DNA from: Betaproteobacteria bacterium
GTDB taxonomy: Bacteria > Pseudomonadota > Gammaproteobacteria > Burkholderiales > Casimicrobiaceae
NCBI GenBank assembly: GCA_005882995.1
Contig: VBCY01000307.1
Coordinates: forward strand, 1 to 40,791
Direction: 5' to 3'
DNA: 40,791 nt
Translations under genes and position numbers: made by a program
The notes under the pieces: generated by a model
What the model saw: the letters and a program-made list of their open reading frames with translations, nothing else
Told to the model about the DNA's origin: nothing
The model's database searches: none
In this document: positions 9,186-18,483 of the stretch, one piece after another
How the letters are laid out: each line of letters starts with the position of its first letter
Numbering within the stretch: the stretch's first letter is position 1

Positions 9186-10376
9186 ATGAGCTTCCTGCGT
9201 CTTTCCGAGATTGATGTGCATGGCCAACATCTGTTCATCCGCGCCGATCTCAACGTGCCGCAGGATGATGCAGGGAATATCACGGACGACACTCGCATCC
9301 GCGCTTCGTTGCGCGGGATGCGAGATGCGCTCGAGCGCGGAGCTGCAGTCATGGTGACTTCCCATCTGGGGAGGCCCAAAGAGGGGCAGTACAGCGAATC
9401 GGACTCGCTGGCTCCCATCGCGGCGCGGCTTGGCGAGCTGCTTTCACGCAATGTCCCGCTGATCCGTGACTGGGTTGAAGGCGGTCCATGGCACCGGGAG
9501 CTCAAGTCCGGCGACCTGGCGCTGCTCGAGAACTGCCGCTTCAACAAAGGGGAGAAAGCGGACAGCGATGCGCTGGCGCAGGCGATGGCGAAGCTTTGCG
9601 ATGTTTACGTCAACGACGCATTCGGAACCGCGCATCGCGCCGAAGCTACGACGCATGGAATCGCGCGCTATGCGAAGCTCGCGTGCGCAGGGCCGCTGCT
9701 TGCCGCCGAGATCGATGCGCTCAGCAAAGCGCTTGCCAATCCCGGACGGCCATTGATCGCCATCGTCGCGGGGTCCAAAGTTTCCACCAAGCTCTCCGTT
9801 CTCACCCATCTCGCCGCCAGGGTCGACTCGCTGATCGTCGGCGGAGGCATTGCGAATACCTTCATCCTTGCCGCGGGCGGCCGCATTGGCAAGTCGCTCG
9901 CCGAGCCCGAGCTCGTTGCCGAAGCCAAAGCGATTCTCGATCGCTATCCCGGCAAGGTTCCGGTGCCTGTCGACGCCGTCGTAGCCAAAGAGCGGTCGGC
10001 AACGGCTGGCACGCTCAAGGCGATCGAAGACATCGCCCCTGACGACATGATTCTCGATCTTGGACCGGAAACGGTACTGGGCGTGAAAACAATCATTGCA
10101 CGAGCGGCGACGATCGTGTGGAACGGTCCGGTAGGCGTGTTCGAAAACGACGCTTTCGGTGAAGGCACCAAGGCGCTGGCACACGCGATCGCCGCATCCA
10201 GGGCGTTTTCCATTGCCGGTGGCGGAGACACCTTGGCGGCGATTGCCAAGTACGGCGTTGCCGATCGGATGGGATACATTTCGACCGGCGGCGGGGCGTT
10301 CCTCGAATTTCTGGAGGGCAAGACACTTCCCGCGATTGCGATCCTGGAGGACAGGGCCGCAACCGCAAAGAAGTGA
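9186..10376 (+). CDS. pgk: phosphoglycerate kinase
   Basis: Interconverts 1,3-bisphosphoglycerate and 3-phosphoglycerate with ADP/ATP, in the cytoplasm. The 396 residues are the normal bacterial length. Visible signatures are RADLNVPQD near residue 20, the substrate-binding [31 protein letters not shown], and the C-terminal GGGDTLAAI nucleotide loop followed by [14 protein letters not shown]. It begins 19 nt after the gapA stop and is probably co-transcribed with it. Confidence 0.96.
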   Translation: MSFLRLSEIDVHGQHLFIRADLNVPQDDAGNITDDTRIRASLRGMRDALERGAAVMVTSHLGRPKEGQYSESDSLAPIAARLGELLSRNVPLIRDWVEGGPWHRELKSGDLALLENCRFNKGEKADSDALAQAMAKLCDVYVNDAFGTAHRAEATTHGIARYAKLACAGPLLAAEIDALSKALANPGRPLIAIVAGSKVSTKLSVLTHLAARVDSLIVGGGIANTFILAAGGRIGKSLAEPELVAEAKAILDRYPGKVPVPVDAVVAKERSATAGTLKAIEDIAPDDMILDLGPETVLGVKTIIARAATIVWNGPVGVFENDAFGEGTKALAHAIAASRAFSIAGGGDTLAAIAKYGVADRMGYISTGGGAFLEFLEGKTLPAIAILEDRAATAKK

Positions 10377-10445
10377 GCGCTTGCAGCGAAACGCAGCCGT
10401 CGAATCTGTAGGGCCTGTTACTAACAGATCCTAACTCTGTAATCC

Positions 10446-11870
10446 ATGAATCGAGCCACCAAGATCGTCGCCACCCTCGGACCGGCGAGCAGCACCGCGG
10501 ACGTGCTTACGCGCATGCTGGCTGCGGGCGTCGACGTAGTGCGACTGAATTTTTCTCACGGGACGGCCGCCGACCATCAGGGACGAGCGCGCATGGTGCG
10601 CGATGCGGCACATGCGCTGGGCCGCGAAGTCGCCGTCATGGCGGACCTGCAAGGCCCGAAGATTCGCATCGGCAAATTTTCCTCGGGCGGCGTGACTCTC
10701 GAGGCTGGACAGACGTTCGTGCTGGACGCTGACTGCGAGTTGGGCGACGAGCATCGGGTCGGCCTGGATTACAAGGAGCTGCCGCACGATGTGGAACCGG
10801 GCGCTGTGCTGCTTCTCGATGATGGTCTCATTCGGTTGCGCGTCGAGTCGGTGCAGGGAAACGCGATCCATACTCGCGTCGAGGTGGGTGGCGTCCTGTC
10901 GAACAACAAGGGCATCAATCGCCAAGGGGGAGGCCTTACCGCACCGGCGCTGACTGCCAAGGACATGGACGACATGAAAACCGCGGTCGCCATCGATGCC
11001 GACTACGTTGCCGTGTCGTTTCCCAAGAACAAGGAAGACATGTACATGGCCCGGCAGTTGCTGCGCGCGGCCGGAGGCAGTGCGCGTCTGGTGGCGAAGA
11101 TCGAGCGTGCAGAGGCGATCGCCGCACTGGAAGAGATCATCGACGCTTCCGACGCCATCATGGTCGCACGCGGCGACCTTGCGGTCGAAGTCGGCAATGC
11201 CGCCGTGCCCGGTTTGCAGAAGCGGATGATCCGTCTTGCGCGTGAACGCAACAAGCTCACCATCACTGCGACGCAAATGATGGAATCGATGATCCACAAC
11301 CCGGTGCCCACTCGCGCCGAGGTCTCGGACGTCGCGAACGCCGTTTTGGATGGAACCGATGCGGTCATGCTATCCGCCGAGACGGCGGCGGGCCGGTTTC
11401 CCGTCGAGACCATCGAGACGATGAGCCAGATCTGCGCCGAAGCCGAAAAATCCGATGTGGTGGTGCTCGATCGCGACTTTCTCGATCGAACCTTCACCCG
11501 CATCGATCAATCGATTGCGATGGCCACGATCTTCACGGCCTTCCATCTGGGGGTCAAGGCGATCGCCTCGCTGACACAATCCGGCTCGACCGCGCTGTGG
11601 ATGTCGAGGCATAACTGTGGTTGCCCCATCTACGCGTTGACGCCGGAGACATCCTCTCAGCGGCGGATGGCGTTGTACCGAAACGTGCGTCCTCTGTTTC
11701 TCGAACAATCCGGCGATCGGGAAGCCGTCTTGCGAGCAGCTGAAGAGCTCCTGGTCAGCAAGGCCCAGGTCGCGCGCGGCGATCTGATCATTCTCACGAT
11801 CGGTGAGCCGATGGGCAAATCAGGCGGTACCAATGCGATGAAGATCGTCAGGGTCGGAGAGCACCACTAA
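10446..11870 (+). CDS. pyk: pyruvate kinase
   Basis: Makes pyruvate and ATP from phosphoenolpyruvate and ADP. The 474-residue protein begins at ATG 10446 with TKIVATLGPASS, followed by RLNFSHG, the metal and substrate region MVARGDLAVEVG, TATQMMESM, and DGTDAVMLSAETAAGRFPVE; the C-terminal regulatory domain ends near GTNAMKIVRVGE. It lies 69 nt after pgk, and that gap contains a small palindrome, CTGTTA-C-TAACAG at 10415-10427. The usual next gene in many relatives, fba, is absent; a convergent transporter follows instead. Confidence 0.96.
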   Translation: MNRATKIVATLGPASSTADVLTRMLAAGVDVVRLNFSHGTAADHQGRARMVRDAAHALGREVAVMADLQGPKIRIGKFSSGGVTLEAGQTFVLDADCELGDEHRVGLDYKELPHDVEPGAVLLLDDGLIRLRVESVQGNAIHTRVEVGGVLSNNKGINRQGGGLTAPALTAKDMDDMKTAVAIDADYVAVSFPKNKEDMYMARQLLRAAGGSARLVAKIERAEAIAALEEIIDASDAIMVARGDLAVEVGNAAVPGLQKRMIRLARERNKLTITATQMMESMIHNPVPTRAEVSDVANAVLDGTDAVMLSAETAAGRFPVETIETMSQICAEAEKSDVVVLDRDFLDRTFTRIDQSIAMATIFTAFHLGVKAIASLTQSGSTALWMSRHNCGCPIYALTPETSSQRRMALYRNVRPLFLEQSGDREAVLRAAEELLVSKAQVARGDLIILTIGEPMGKSGGTNAMKIVRVGEHH

Positions 11871-11914
11871 GTGCGATGCGGGCGATTTAGACTTTCCCGG
11901 CGGCGGCTCTGCCG

Positions 11915-13171
11915 TTACCATGTCGAAAGCATTCCGGCGACGGCAGCGGTCATGACTCCAGTGGCGAGCCAACCCAGCGCCTTCAGGCGCCGGGTGACGG
12001 TAAAGCGTCCCATGACTGCAGGATCATCGGCGAGCAGCATCAGTATGACCATGATCGGAACCGCTATCACGCCGTTGATCACCGCGCTCCAGAACAACGC
12101 CTTGATGGGATTAATGGGCGAAAAATCGAGCGCAACACCGCCGAGCGTCGCCAGCGCAATCATCGCGTAGAACTCGCGTGCTTCGAGCAGCTTGAGGTCG
12201 AGCCCGCTCTTCCATTCGAAGGTTTCGGAAACGGCATAAGCGGCGGAGCCGGCGAGCACCGGTACCGCAATCAATCCGGTGCCGATGATCCCGAGCGAGA
12301 ACAGGAGGAAGGCAAATTGACCGGCGAGCGGCCGTAGCGCCTCAGCTGCCTGCGCCGAGGTCTGGATGTCGGTGATGCCGGCGGCGTTGAGTGTGGCCGC
12401 AGTTCCAAGAATGATGCAGAAGGCGACGATGTTCGAGAATGCCATGCCGAGGTAGGTGTCGATCTTGATGCGGCGCAAATGCCCCGCAGCACCGGCCGGC
12501 TCGCTCGCAAGCGCACCAGCACGAGGATCCGCATTCAAATCTTCGACTTCGTGTGATGCCTGCCAGAAGAAAAGATATGGGCTGATGGTAGTGCCGAAGA
12601 CGGCCACGACCACGGTGAGATACTCGCCGGTGAAAGCGAAATGCGGTCTCAATGAGTGGGCGGCCACCTCGCGCCAGGGAATGTGAATGGTCAGAACCAG
12701 CGCAACATAGGACAAGAGTGCCAGTGTCAGCCACTTGAGATAGCGCACGTAGCGCTGGTACGTAAGGAACACCTGCAGCAGCAGGCAGGCGATGCCGAAG
12801 ACCACGCCGTAGATGTGCGAGGGTCCTCCCACGACGAGATGCAGCGCATCGCCCATCGCGGCGATGTCGGCCGCGATGTTGATCGTATTGGCGACGACCA
12901 GCAGGCCGACGATGGCATAGAGCACGCTGCGCGGGAACTGTCGTCCGATGTTGGAAGCGAGCCCATGGCCCGTCACGCGGCCGATACGGGCGCTCACGAG
13001 CTGGATGCCCACCATCAACGGATAGGTGAAGACGACCGTCCAGAGGGTGAGGAAGCCGAACTGGGCACCGGCTTGGGAATAGGTGGCGATGCCGGACGGA
13101 TCGTCGTCGGCTGCTCCGGTGATGAGCCCGGGGCCAAGCTTGCGTATCCAATCGCGGATCGTTTTTCTCAT
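11915..13171 (-). CDS. NRAMP-family divalent metal transporter (non-canonical metal site)
   Basis: Integral membrane protein of about 418 residues with roughly eleven hydrophobic segments, clearly of the NRAMP fold: LGPGLITGAADDDPSGIATYS in the first helix, and the N-terminal VGIQLVSARIGRVTG. The canonical first-helix DPGN reads DPSG and the usual sixth-helix MPH region reads TISPYLFFWQASHE. This divergent motif set occurs in a large NRAMP-like clade whose substrate is less certain than for MntH, so no symbol is given. Starts at 13171 (ATG) or 13174 (GTG) are both served by GGAG. It is convergent with pyk, 44 nt away. Confidence 0.85.
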   Translation of the reverse strand: MRKTIRDWIRKLGPGLITGAADDDPSGIATYSQAGAQFGFLTLWTVVFTYPLMVGIQLVSARIGRVTGHGLASNIGRQFPRSVLYAIVGLLVVANTINIAADIAAMGDALHLVVGGPSHIYGVVFGIACLLLQVFLTYQRYVRYLKWLTLALLSYVALVLTIHIPWREVAAHSLRPHFAFTGEYLTVVVAVFGTTISPYLFFWQASHEVEDLNADPRAGALASEPAGAAGHLRRIKIDTYLGMAFSNIVAFCIILGTAATLNAAGITDIQTSAQAAEALRPLAGQFAFLLFSLGIIGTGLIAVPVLAGSAAYAVSETFEWKSGLDLKLLEAREFYAMIALATLGGVALDFSPINPIKALFWSAVINGVIAVPIMVILMLLADDPAVMGRFTVTRRLKALGWLATGVMTAAVAGMLSTW

Positions 13172-13254
13172 CACTCATGTTCTCCGCCGGTGGCGCGGCG
13201 AGTATAACCCGCGCCATAGTGTCAAACGGCGACATCAAGCTGGGGCGAGGCACA

Positions 13255-13288
13255 ACAGAAAAAAGGCCCGCGTTGAGCGGGCCTTGAA
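13255..13288 (-). terminator. rho-independent terminator after the MFS permease gene
   Basis: Inverted repeat AAGGCCCGC (13263-13271) and GCGGGCCTT (13277-13285) with a 5-nt loop. Read on the minus strand it is followed by six T residues (13264-13259). It lies 33 nt beyond the stop of the minus-strand MFS gene. Confidence 0.88.
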
Positions 13289-13320
13289 GTGGGGGGCGGG
13301 TGTCGCACCCGCCGAAAGCT

Positions 13321-14964
13321 TTAGGGAAGCAGGCTGTGGTCGTAGGTACGGATATCCCGGTTCTTGGTCTCGGTGAGGAATATCGCGCCGATGACGAGCG
13401 TCATGATCGAAACCACGATCGGATACCACAGGCCGTAATAGATGTCTCCGGTCGCCGCAACCATTGCGGTTGCGGTCAGCGGCAGCATCCCACCGAACCA
13501 GCCATTGCCGATGTGATAAGGCAGCGACATCGATGTGTAGCGGATCTTGGTGGGGAAAAGCTCCACCAGGAACGCAGCAATCGGTCCGTAAACCATCGTC
13601 ACGTAGATCACCATGATGACCAGGATCAGCTCGGTCATGAACCAGTTGAGCTGACTCTTGTCGGCGCCGCTCTTGTAGCCCGCGGCCTTCAGCGTATCCT
13701 CGAGCTTTTTCTGGTCCCAGCCTTCGATACGGGTGCTGCCGATCGTGGTGACTACCGGAATGCCGGACTCCGCAGGCACCGACTTGAACGACAGCCCCTG
13801 CTTGGTGAGAAAGTCCTTAGCGCGGTCGCAGTCGGAGAACTTGCTCCACGGTCCGACAAACAGGTGGAACTGGCAATCCGTCGCAGCAACTGTGATCGGC
13901 GTTTTCGCCGAGAATTCCTCGAGCGCCGGATTAACGTAGTGCGTGAGCCCCTGAAACAGGGGGAAGTAAGTCACAGCGGCGATCAGGCAGCCCGCAAGAA
14001 TGATTTTGAGCCGCCCGATCTTGTCGGAGAGCCAGCCGAAGAAAATGAAGAACGGCGTCCCGATCAGCAGCGAGACGCCGATCAGTATGTAAGCCGAGAC
14101 GTAATCCAGCTTGAGCGTGATGATGAGGAAGAACAGGGCGTAAAACTGCCCCGTGTACCACACCACACCCTGCCCCGCGGTCGCGCCGAGCAGCGCCAGC
14201 AGCACGTACTTGTTGTTCGGGTACTTGAAGAAGCTGTCGGTGAGCGGGGACTTCGACCCTTTGCCCTCCGACTTCATCTTCTGGAATATCGGCGACTCGT
14301 GCAGCTTGAGCCGGATGTAAACCGAGAACACGAGCAGGATGAGCGACACCCAGAACGGTATCCGCCAGCCCCAGTCCGCGAAGACCTTGGCGTCCATCCA
14401 TAGGCGGGCGCCGCCGATCACGGCCAACGCCAGGAAAAAGCCGAGAGTCGCAGTCGTCTGGATCCAGCTCGTGTCGTAGCCCCGCTTGCCGTGCGGTGCG
14501 TGCTCGGCCACGTAGGTCGCCGCTCCACCGTATTCCCCGCCCAGCGCGAGACCCTGCACCAGCCGCAGCGTCACCAGCAGCACCGGAGCCGCCCAGCCTA
14601 TGGTCTTGAACGTCGGCAAGAGGCCGACCAGGAAGGTCGAAGCTCCCATGAAGATGATCGTGACCAGGAACGTGTACTTGCGTCCGACGAGATCGCCGAT
14701 CCGGCCGAAGACGATGGCACCGAAGGGCCGCACGAGGAAGCCGGCCGCGTAGGTCGCGAACGCCGAAAGCAGCGCCGCAGTGTCATTGCCCGATGGGAAG
14801 AACAGCGCCGCGAAGAACGGCGCAAGCGTTGCGTAGAGATAGAAGTCGTACCACTCGAACACCGTGCCCAGCGAGGAGGCAAAGATCACCTTCCTCTCTT
14901 CAGTTCCGATGCTCTTGATCGACTCCTCCGCCATGAGCCCCTTGCTTGTTTTGACATCCGCCAT
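13321..14964 (-). CDS. MFS permease, metabolite:H+ symporter (MHS) type, with periplasmic insertion
   Basis: Twelve-helix major facilitator protein of the ProP/KgtP-like MHS family, likely a proton symporter for an organic acid or compatible solute; the substrate cannot be read from sequence. The 547 residues start at ATG 14964 behind a strong GAGGAGG. Signatures include GTVFEWYDFYLYA in helix 1, RPFGAIVFGRIGDLVGRK between helices 2 and 3, and RLVQGLALGGEYGGAATYVAEHAP in helix 4. Family members are usually 430-470 residues. The extra length lies in a hydrophilic stretch of about 100 residues between later helices, from NPALEEFSAKTP to YKSGADKSQ, with two cysteines. The gene has its own terminator and a 216-nt upstream gap in which nothing was recognised. 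Confidence 0.88.
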   Translation of the reverse strand: MADVKTSKGLMAEESIKSIGTEERKVIFASSLGTVFEWYDFYLYATLAPFFAALFFPSGNDTAALLSAFATYAAGFLVRPFGAIVFGRIGDLVGRKYTFLVTIIFMGASTFLVGLLPTFKTIGWAAPVLLVTLRLVQGLALGGEYGGAATYVAEHAPHGKRGYDTSWIQTTATLGFFLALAVIGGARLWMDAKVFADWGWRIPFWVSLILLVFSVYIRLKLHESPIFQKMKSEGKGSKSPLTDSFFKYPNNKYVLLALLGATAGQGVVWYTGQFYALFFLIITLKLDYVSAYILIGVSLLIGTPFFIFFGWLSDKIGRLKIILAGCLIAAVTYFPLFQGLTHYVNPALEEFSAKTPITVAATDCQFHLFVGPWSKFSDCDRAKDFLTKQGLSFKSVPAESGIPVVTTIGSTRIEGWDQKKLEDTLKAAGYKSGADKSQLNWFMTELILVIMVIYVTMVYGPIAAFLVELFPTKIRYTSMSLPYHIGNGWFGGMLPLTATAMVAATGDIYYGLWYPIVVSIMTLVIGAIFLTETKNRDIRTYDHSLLP

Positions 14965-15180
14965 CGTTACCTCCTCAAGTCGGTTCTTCAACGATGCGTT
15001 TGGCGATCGCGCCGGGTTCACCCCTCCCCGCCGCCAAACACCAACGCCTATACCCCTAAAGCCGGGCCCATAGTATCCCAGCCAACGCTTACGTGGAGCT
15101 TACACGACGCTGCCGTTCGCGGGCGATATTGCAGTGCACCATGGTAGTGGGCTGCCGGGAGCGCGCCTGGAAAATACGTC

Positions 15181-15570
15181 TCACGGCGCCCTCGATGCTG
15201 TGGGCGGGTCGAGCAGCCCCTTGATCCTCATCATCAGATCACGCGTCGAAAAAGGCTTCGTGATGTACACGTCGGCGCCCAACGAAAGGCCGCGGATGAC
15301 CTCCGCGTCACGCCCCTTCGCGGAAAGCATGATGACTTTGATGTGGTTCCACTCGGCACGCTCGCGAATTCGTGTACATACCTCATAGCCGCTCTTCAAA
15401 GGCATCATCACATCGAGCAGCACCAGATCCGGAACCTGCGACTCGACCAGATCGAGCGCCTCTTGCCCATTGCGGGCGATGTGCACTTCGTAACCGTCGC
15501 GCTGCAGGAGGTACTCGACTGCCGCCACAATGCTCGGCTCGTCGTCGGCGACCAGAATTTTCTTGGTCAT
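15181..15570 (-). CDS. single-domain response regulator (receiver only)
   Basis: A 129-residue CheY-like receiver with no output domain. The acidic pair is in VADDEPS, the phosphoacceptor aspartate in LVLLDVMMPLKSG, the switch residue is serine in MLSAKG, and the conserved lysine is in YITKPFS. The ATG at 15570 overlaps the stop of the upstream histidine kinase in an ATGA arrangement, so it is almost certainly translated with, and phosphorylated by, that kinase. This differs from the Pseudomonas CbrAB pair, where the partner is an NtrC-type regulator. Confidence 0.92.
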   Translation of the reverse strand: MTKKILVADDEPSIVAAVEYLLQRDGYEVHIARNGQEALDLVESQVPDLVLLDVMMPLKSGYEVCTRIRERAEWNHIKVIMLSAKGRDAEVIRGLSLGADVYITKPFSTRDLMMRIKGLLDPPTASRAP

Positions 15571-18253
15571 GTCTGGGATCCAGTCGGAAGCGTAAATGAA
15601 AAGCGGGCACCGCTCCCGAGACTGCTCTCTACCCACATCCTTCCGCCGAAATGCTCGACGATCTGGCGGCTGATATGCAATCCCAGACCACTGCCGTGCG
15701 GCTTATCGGTCAGGGTATTTCCCACTTGATGGAACTTGCTGAAAATGGCTTCGTGATTCTCCGCGCCAATGCCGCGACCATTGTCGCAGACATCGACGCG
15801 AAGGCTGCCGTCGCGCTCCGAGAGAGCGATTTCGACCCTGCCGTTCAATCCATCGCAGAACTTCACCGCATTGGACAACAGATTGAGCATCACCTGGATC
15901 ATGCGGTCGAGATCGACCGTCACGCTCGATACTCGTTCGGGAAGTCTCGCCTCAACTTCGATGTTTTTCTCCTTGAACAGCTGCTCCATCGCGGCGACCG
16001 TGTCGGAGATCACCTCTTTCATATCCACCTGCGTTGCGACCCAGTCCGCCTTGCCGGATTCGATCTTCGACAAGTCGAGGACCTGGTTGATCAGACGCGT
16101 AAGGCGCTCGGCTTCCTTGGTGATGATGCCGAGGAACTTCCTGCGCTGCTCCGCTTCCACCTCCGGGTCCTCCAGGAGGATCTCCGTGAATGCGCGAATC
16201 GACGTGAGCGGTGTGCGTAGCTCATGCGTCACGGTAGACACGAAGTCGTCCTTGAGCCTGTCCAGCTCGGTAAGCCGTTCGTTCGCCTGGCGCAGCTCCG
16301 CGGTGGCCGCTTCCAGCTCGCGTGACTTCTGCTGAAGCCTGTGACTGTAAACGACGACCTGCGACGCCTCGTCGAGTATTTCCCGAACTTCCTCGATGCT
16401 CACGGCCTCTTCCTTCACCACCCAACCGACCATGATGCGTGCCGATGCGGCACCGATGGCCCCGGCGAGCTAGACTTCGACTTGGTGCACAAGCTCGGCA
16501 TCGGCGACGAGTGTGTCGGTTGGCCATCGCAAGCCCCGGGCGGCCGCATACCCGTGAAAGACGCCGTCTGCCGTGCCTGTTCCAAGAAAGCGCGCGAGCA
16601 CCGAGTAGAGATCGGGCACGGAAGCGGTCCCGCGCCAGAATCTCGCTCCGCCCGGTCCACCGGTGTGACGAAATACATCGACGAACAGACTGGCCTGACG
16701 GTGCTCGTCAGCGCTTGGAGACACCAGGAGCGACCCGGCGACGTAGGCGCCCACGTTGGCAATCATGCTCCAGATCATGGCGTGGCTGATCTGATCGAGC
16801 CCGGCAAGACCAAACAATTGCAGAGGCTTCAAGAGCTCGATGCCGAAAGGTCCTCGGTCGAGCAGGCCGATAGGAAGCCAGCCCGAGCGAGCCAGCGCGG
16901 GCAACAGCAAGGTATAGAGCCAGACTGCGAAGCCGGCGAGAAGACCGCAAAGCGCGCCGCTACGCGTGCCACCTTTCCAGAATATGCCGCCGAATATCGC
17001 AGGAGCGAATTGCGCAACGGCAGCGAATGAGATGAGTCCGATCGAAACCAGCGCGTAGGCTTCGCCGGCCAGCTTGAAATAGATGTAGCCCAGCAGAAGT
17101 ATCAGCACGATGGCGCCACGGCGGATGCCCAGCAGCAGCCCTGTCAAGTCGCGGCGTTCATTGAGTCGCAGCCGGCGAAGCCGACGATCACCATCCCCGT
17201 TGCCGCCGACAGGCCCCCGATGAACACAAGCAAGGCAAGCAACTCCTGCTTCTCGGCCATCGGCAAGGTGAGCACGAAGGTGTCGGCATCGACGCTGCCA
17301 TCGGGGAATCGCAGCAGGCCGCCAAAGGCAATCGGCAAAACGAACACGTTGATCGCGAGCATGTAGACCGGGAAAAGCCAGATCGCCTTGTTGACGTGTT
17401 TTTCATCGACGTTTTCGATCACGGCGACCTGGAACTGGCGCGGCAGGAACATGATCGCCATCATCGACAGGATCGTGAGCCAGACCCAGTTCGCGTAGCC
17501 TCCAGCGACGCCTTCCAGCGGCGCGAACATGGCGCTCATCTTCGGCTGCGCTGCAGCGTGCGCGAACAGGTCACCGAAGCCGTTGTAGATGCCAAATGTG
17601 ACGAATACGCCGACCGCGAGAAAAGCAAGCAACTTCACCAGCGATTCGAAGGCGATTGCTGCGACCATGCCCTGATGGTGCTCGGCGGCGTCGAGATGAC
17701 GCGTTCCGAAGGCGATGGTGAAGGCGGCGAGGATCAGCGCAACCCACAACGCCGTGTCCTGTCGGATCGACGTCGCACCGATGGTCGCCGGCATTGCGAT
17801 CTCGGGGTATTGAACAAGAATGGTAAAGCTGCTCGACACGGCCTTGAGCTGTAGCGAGATGTAAGGAAGGATGCCGATCACCGCGATCACGGTGACAAGG
17901 CCGCCGAGCAGCGCGCTCTTGCCATAGCGTGAAGCGATGAAGTCGGCCAGTGAGGTGATGCGGTTCTGCTTCGAAATTCGCAGGATCTTGCGAAGGACGA
18001 CCCACCACAGCGCGATCATCAGCGTCGGGCCGACATAGATCGGCAGGAAACCGACGCCGTCGCTCGCGGCACGGCCCACACTGCCGTAAAACGTCCACGC
18101 CGTCGCGTAGACCGCGAGCGAAAGACTGTAGACGTAGGGACTTGCAATGACAGAGCGCCCGGCATCGGCGCGCTCGTCGGCATAGTAGGCGATCGCGAAC
18201 AGCACTCCCAGATACAGGAACGAGATGAGAACAATCGTCGTTTCGTGCAGCAT
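15567..18253 (-). pseudogene. SLC5-type (CbrA-like) sensor histidine kinase, interrupted by a frameshifting deletion and an amber codon
   Basis: Three consecutive segments make one protein: a sodium/solute-symporter domain with about a dozen helices (18253-17144, then 17147 onward in another frame), a STAC-like linker, a coiled coil (QKSRELEAATAELRQANERL), HisKA with phosphorylated His in VTHELRTPL, and an HATPase domain with NLLSNAVKF, DNGRGIG and GSGLGL. Two lesions are visible. Near 17146-17190 the frame shifts by one after GMVIVG, and the second frame resumes with LRLNERRDLTG; about 20 residues of a conserved helix and loop, normally containing an STM-NDLVMP-like stretch, seem to be missing. 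At 16470-16472 an in-frame TAG splits VEV from LAGAIGAASARIM, where relatives have a sense codon. As written only a truncated permease domain and a separate kinase fragment could be made. Transport may be vestigial; sensing of a nutrient is inferred from the CbrA family. Confidence 0.85.
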
Positions 18254-18263
18254 GCCGCGTCCG

Positions 18264-18461
18264 CTAATGGCCCGATTCAGCGACCAGCGCCATGAGCGTG
18301 ATCAGCGCCGCCCAGGCAATGAACAGATACGCGTAGAGCGCCGGAACCCCGAACAGTGAGCCGGTAACATTGAAAAGCGCCAGGAACGGGTAGTTGAACA
18401 ACACCATTCCGAGCATGCACAGCGCCACAAAGCGCGCGCTCTTGCTTTCGAGTTCATTCAT
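18264..18461 (-). CDS. small two-helix membrane protein upstream of the SLC5 kinase (CbrX-like)
   Basis: A 65-residue protein with two hydrophobic segments (FVALCMLGMVLFNYPFLALF and YAYLFIAWAALITLMALV). The ATG at 18461 has AGGA eight nt upstream; it ends 10 nt before the kinase start. The position, size and two-helix layout match the small CbrX protein encoded just before cbrA in pseudomonads, so a role in assembly or expression of the kinase is likely, but this is inference from context. It ends in TAG. Confidence 0.75.
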   Translation of the reverse strand: MNELESKSARFVALCMLGMVLFNYPFLALFNVTGSLFGVPALYAYLFIAWAALITLMALVAESGH

Positions 18462-18483
18462 CGTGGTTTTCCTGGCAATGGAG

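Noticed and set aside
13300-14403. 367-residue plus-strand open frame
   Set aside because: Antisense to the MFS permease, with arginine- and histidine-rich composition typical of a shadow frame.
8378-16472. TAG reassigned as a sense codon, because two genes have in-frame TAG
   Set aside because: speE, the small CbrX-like gene, kinase-UspA copy 2 and the GlsB gene all end in TAG at the expected protein end, and a third broken gene is interrupted by TGA, so one reassignment cannot explain the pattern.
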